A stretch of DNA of 7,017 nucleotides from Xanthobacteraceae bacterium (GTDB lineage Bacteria; Pseudomonadota; Alphaproteobacteria; Rhizobiales; Xanthobacteraceae): contig JASHYD010000836.1 of NCBI GenBank assembly GCA_030043175.1, positions 1 through 7,017 of the forward strand, written 5' to 3'. Within the stretch, counting starts at the first letter, position 1; each line of letters starts with the position of its first letter. A model generated the notes under the pieces. The model was not told where the DNA came from and ran no database searches. It saw only the letters and a list, made by a program, of their open reading frames with translations. Shown in pieces: positions 5,851 through 7,017 of the stretch. The position numbers and the translations under genes were made by a program.

Positions 5851-5865
5851 AGTCTCACACTGTCA
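5847..5865. promoter_or_regulatory. second perfect palindrome overlapping the first
   Basis: TGACAGT (5847-5853) and ACTGTCA (5859-5865) form seven-base perfect arms around CTCAC. Four bases are shared with the preceding palindrome, so occupancy of the two could be mutually exclusive. As RNA it would be a short stem-loop, but no T-run follows, so a terminator is unlikely. Confidence 0.45.
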
Positions 5866-5972
5866 GGCTCAAATTGATCTAGCCACGCGCGGGACGTGTC
5901 AAAGTGGGGAGTGGACAGATTATTGCCATCGGCAGGCCCGCTCGACGCTGGACGTTCGTTTTGTACAAGCGG

Positions 5973-5978
5973 AAAGGA
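5973..5978 (+). promoter_or_regulatory. ribosome binding site of the cupin gene
   Basis: AAAGGA lies seven bases before the ATG at 5986, a good match in sequence and spacing. It fixes the start that gives a complete signal peptide. Confidence 0.6.
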
Positions 5979-5985
5979 ATAATAG

Positions 5986-6387
5986 ATGAACCGACGTGTT
6001 GCATTCGCGCTGATAATGACGAGTTTTGCCGCGGTCGCGTGCCTGACCGCAACGGTCGTATTTGCTCAGACGCCGCCGGGTGTGACCTTTTTGCAGCGAG
6101 TTGAACTTCCCGACGGAAAATTGGTAACCGTTATGACTAGGTTGCAGGCCGCCGCAAATGTAGAAGCCCCGCGACATATGCATCCAGGTATCGAGGTCGG
6201 ATATGTACTCGAAGGCGCCGTCGAATTTAAAATTGGCGATGCGCCATCAAAGACCTTCAATCAAGGCGAAAGCTTTTCAATCCCCGCTAATGCACCGCAT
6301 ACGGTCAAGATAGGTCCTAATGGAGTGACGCTGCTAAACACCTTTGTGGTTGACAAGGACAAACCGCTACTTATTCCTGTGCCTTAA
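5986..6387 (+). CDS. secreted single-domain cupin protein
   Basis: A 133-residue protein with a Sec-type signal peptide: MNRR, a hydrophobic core at about 5-25, then VVFA before Q28, so cleavage after A27 is likely and the mature protein is periplasmic. Residues 40-125 form one cupin barrel. Motif 1 is visible as H64-M-H66-x3-E70 with G77 downstream, and motif 2 as G94-x5-P100-x4-H105. These three histidines and the glutamate are the usual metal ligands (Fe, Mn, Zn or Ni), and all are present, so the site looks intact. The length is normal for small exported cupins. Such proteins range from dioxygenases and isomerases to ligand binders, and the substrate cannot be read here. The gene stands alone with its own ribosome binding site and two candidate operators upstream. 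Its intact frame contrasts with the decayed genes to the left. Confidence 0.88.
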   Translation: MNRRVAFALIMTSFAAVACLTATVVFAQTPPGVTFLQRVELPDGKLVTVMTRLQAAANVEAPRHMHPGIEVGYVLEGAVEFKIGDAPSKTFNQGESFSIPANAPHTVKIGPNGVTLLNTFVVDKDKPLLIPVP

Positions 6388-6875
6388 TCAGCCAGAATGA
6401 CTTTTCCAGGGGTCCACGGGTCTGCAAGGAACCACCCTGCGGCTGCTTTCGGTTGCCTGGGGAGCGTAGGCAAGCGCGAAGGCCGGGCCCTTGCCCCGCT
6501 GCAACCCTATACAGCCTACGGGACCAGCGCACCCCTTCGGGACCCAAAGGCTCCGGTGCAGCCTCGCCACAGGCTCACCTGCCGGCCAACTCGACCGCCG
6601 GTCCCGCTGGCGGCAAGCGCATTGGCATGCAATGCGTTAGAAGGTGCACGTTTGTATGGGACCCAAGCCCTAGCACCCCCCCGAGCTGTCAGAAACATCC
6701 GACGCATTTCTTAGCCGCTCCGCAAAGAAGGGCTCGAAACGCCATGCGCCGTGGAGAGTGGATACAACAGCGTTTAGTCCCGTCGCCGCCCTTCCGTCGG
6801 CTCGGGCCCTGGGGCCTTCAGTCCCGATTGTTGAAATGCATCCTGAGAATTGTCGAAATCGATCCGGATCTCGCC
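6388..6875. other. GC-rich, hairpin-dense non-coding spacer
   Basis: About 490 bases between the cupin and the last gene. Several inverted repeats stand out: CGTAGGC (6465-6471) with GCCTACG (6514-6520), GCACC (6529-6533) with GGTGC (6555-6559) enclosing a C-TTCG-G turn at 6535-6540, CCGCC (6595-6599) with GGCGG (6609-6613), and the hairpin at 6618-6636. Open frames cross it on both strands (6397-6714 plus, 6388-6570 minus). Neither has a domain or a good ribosome binding site, and GC-rich DNA yields such frames by chance. It may encode a structured RNA or a replication or transfer site. This is inference. Confidence 0.4.
6618..6636. repeat. perfect 7-bp inverted repeat with 5-base loop
   Basis: CGCATTG (6618-6624) and CAATGCG (6630-6636) are exact inverted complements around GCATG. 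It is the tightest hairpin in the spacer and lacks a T-run, so it is more likely a binding site or RNA element than a terminator. Confidence 0.5.
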
Positions 6876-7017
6876 ATGCCAATGACCAACGCCGAAAAAC
6901 AAGCCCGCTGGCGTGAACGCCACCTCGAAAAAGGCACGAAGGCACGCGGTCATTTCATCCTCGAAGCCACCACCAAGGCGAAACTCCTCCGCCTGGCGCA
7001 TCACAGGAATTGCAGCG
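6876..7017 (+). CDS. small rhizobial TNAEKQARWRERH protein, 5' part only
   Basis: The first 47 codons are present and the gene runs off the window. The opening TNAEKQARWRERH (residues 4-16) is a recognisable start of small, very common proteins in Bradyrhizobium and relatives, often on islands and plasmids. Residues 17-47 continue with KARGHFILEATTKAKLLRL, where a short strand (GHFILE) followed by a helix resembles a ribbon-helix-helix DNA-binding fold. That would fit a small regulator or antitoxin-like protein, but the rest is needed to tell. Starts at 6876 and 6882 (ATG) are both possible, neither with a strong ribosome binding site. The frame is open upstream to an ATG at 6744, but that extension does not look like part of the family. 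Confidence 0.7.
   Translation, partial: MPMTNAEKQARWRERHLEKGTKARGHFILEATTKAKLLRLAHHRNCS

Larger units (their letters stand above)
5453..5985. other. non-coding region between the LTYG gene and the cupin gene
   Basis: About 530 bases without a supported gene. It holds a terminator-like hairpin (5550-5574), a diverged 52-bp repeat (5492-5543 and 5663-5714), blocks shared with the spacer after the first paralogue (GCAGCGCC 5523-5530, CAGCAGGCCGG 5546-5556, GAGGCTCTTTTC 5633-5644), and two overlapping palindromes ahead of the cupin gene. The minus-strand frame at 5588-5812 is arginine- and proline-rich, with no domain, and is treated as spurious. Confidence 0.5.

Noticed and set aside
6388..6714. 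Overlapping open frames on both strands after the cupin gene
   Set aside because: Proline-, alanine- and arginine-rich products with no domain, in DNA better explained by inverted repeats. A small real gene cannot be fully excluded.

Overview
The window looks like a piece of an accessory region (genomic island or plasmid) from an alphaproteobacterium of the order Hyphomicrobiales, most likely Bradyrhizobium or a relative. This rests on recognised protein families: an HWE-type sensor kinase, a serine recombinase of the rhizobial 'DRLGRNYEDV' type, and a small protein opening with TNAEKQARWRERH. The GC-rich coding sequence fits. No rRNA, tRNA or housekeeping gene is visible, so the genus is inference.

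Layout. Positions 1-127 carry almost two copies of a 68-bp tandem repeat with built-in inverted repeats, cut by the window edge. Positions 128-3777 hold genes on the minus strand, several of them decayed: a truncated DUF4118-type membrane sensor (447-782), an HWE histidine kinase split in two by a one-base frame change (1086-2339 and 2269-2868), and a serine recombinase whose catalytic half has been scrambled by several small insertions and deletions (3055-3777). Positions 4015-5452 hold two plus-strand genes for small proteins I cannot assign to a named family. They share a motif built around L-T-Y-G-[EQ] and an I-T-x3-L-P-x2-L-x-R-W tail. The first gene has two motif copies, the second has one, and short sequence blocks upstream and downstream of both suggest an old duplication of a whole cassette. 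Positions 5453-5985 are non-coding, with an imperfect 52-bp repeat, a terminator-like hairpin and two overlapping palindromes. A secreted single-domain cupin follows (5986-6387). After a GC-rich, hairpin-dense spacer, the window ends inside the small TNAEKQARWRERH gene.

How the parts relate. The genes do not form one pathway or operon. The left half reads as decaying island cargo and mobility genes. The centre is the least explained part: a duplicated family of small LTYG-motif proteins, the best candidate for something undescribed. The cupin appears intact and has its own ribosome binding site and candidate operator, so it is probably an independent functional gene.
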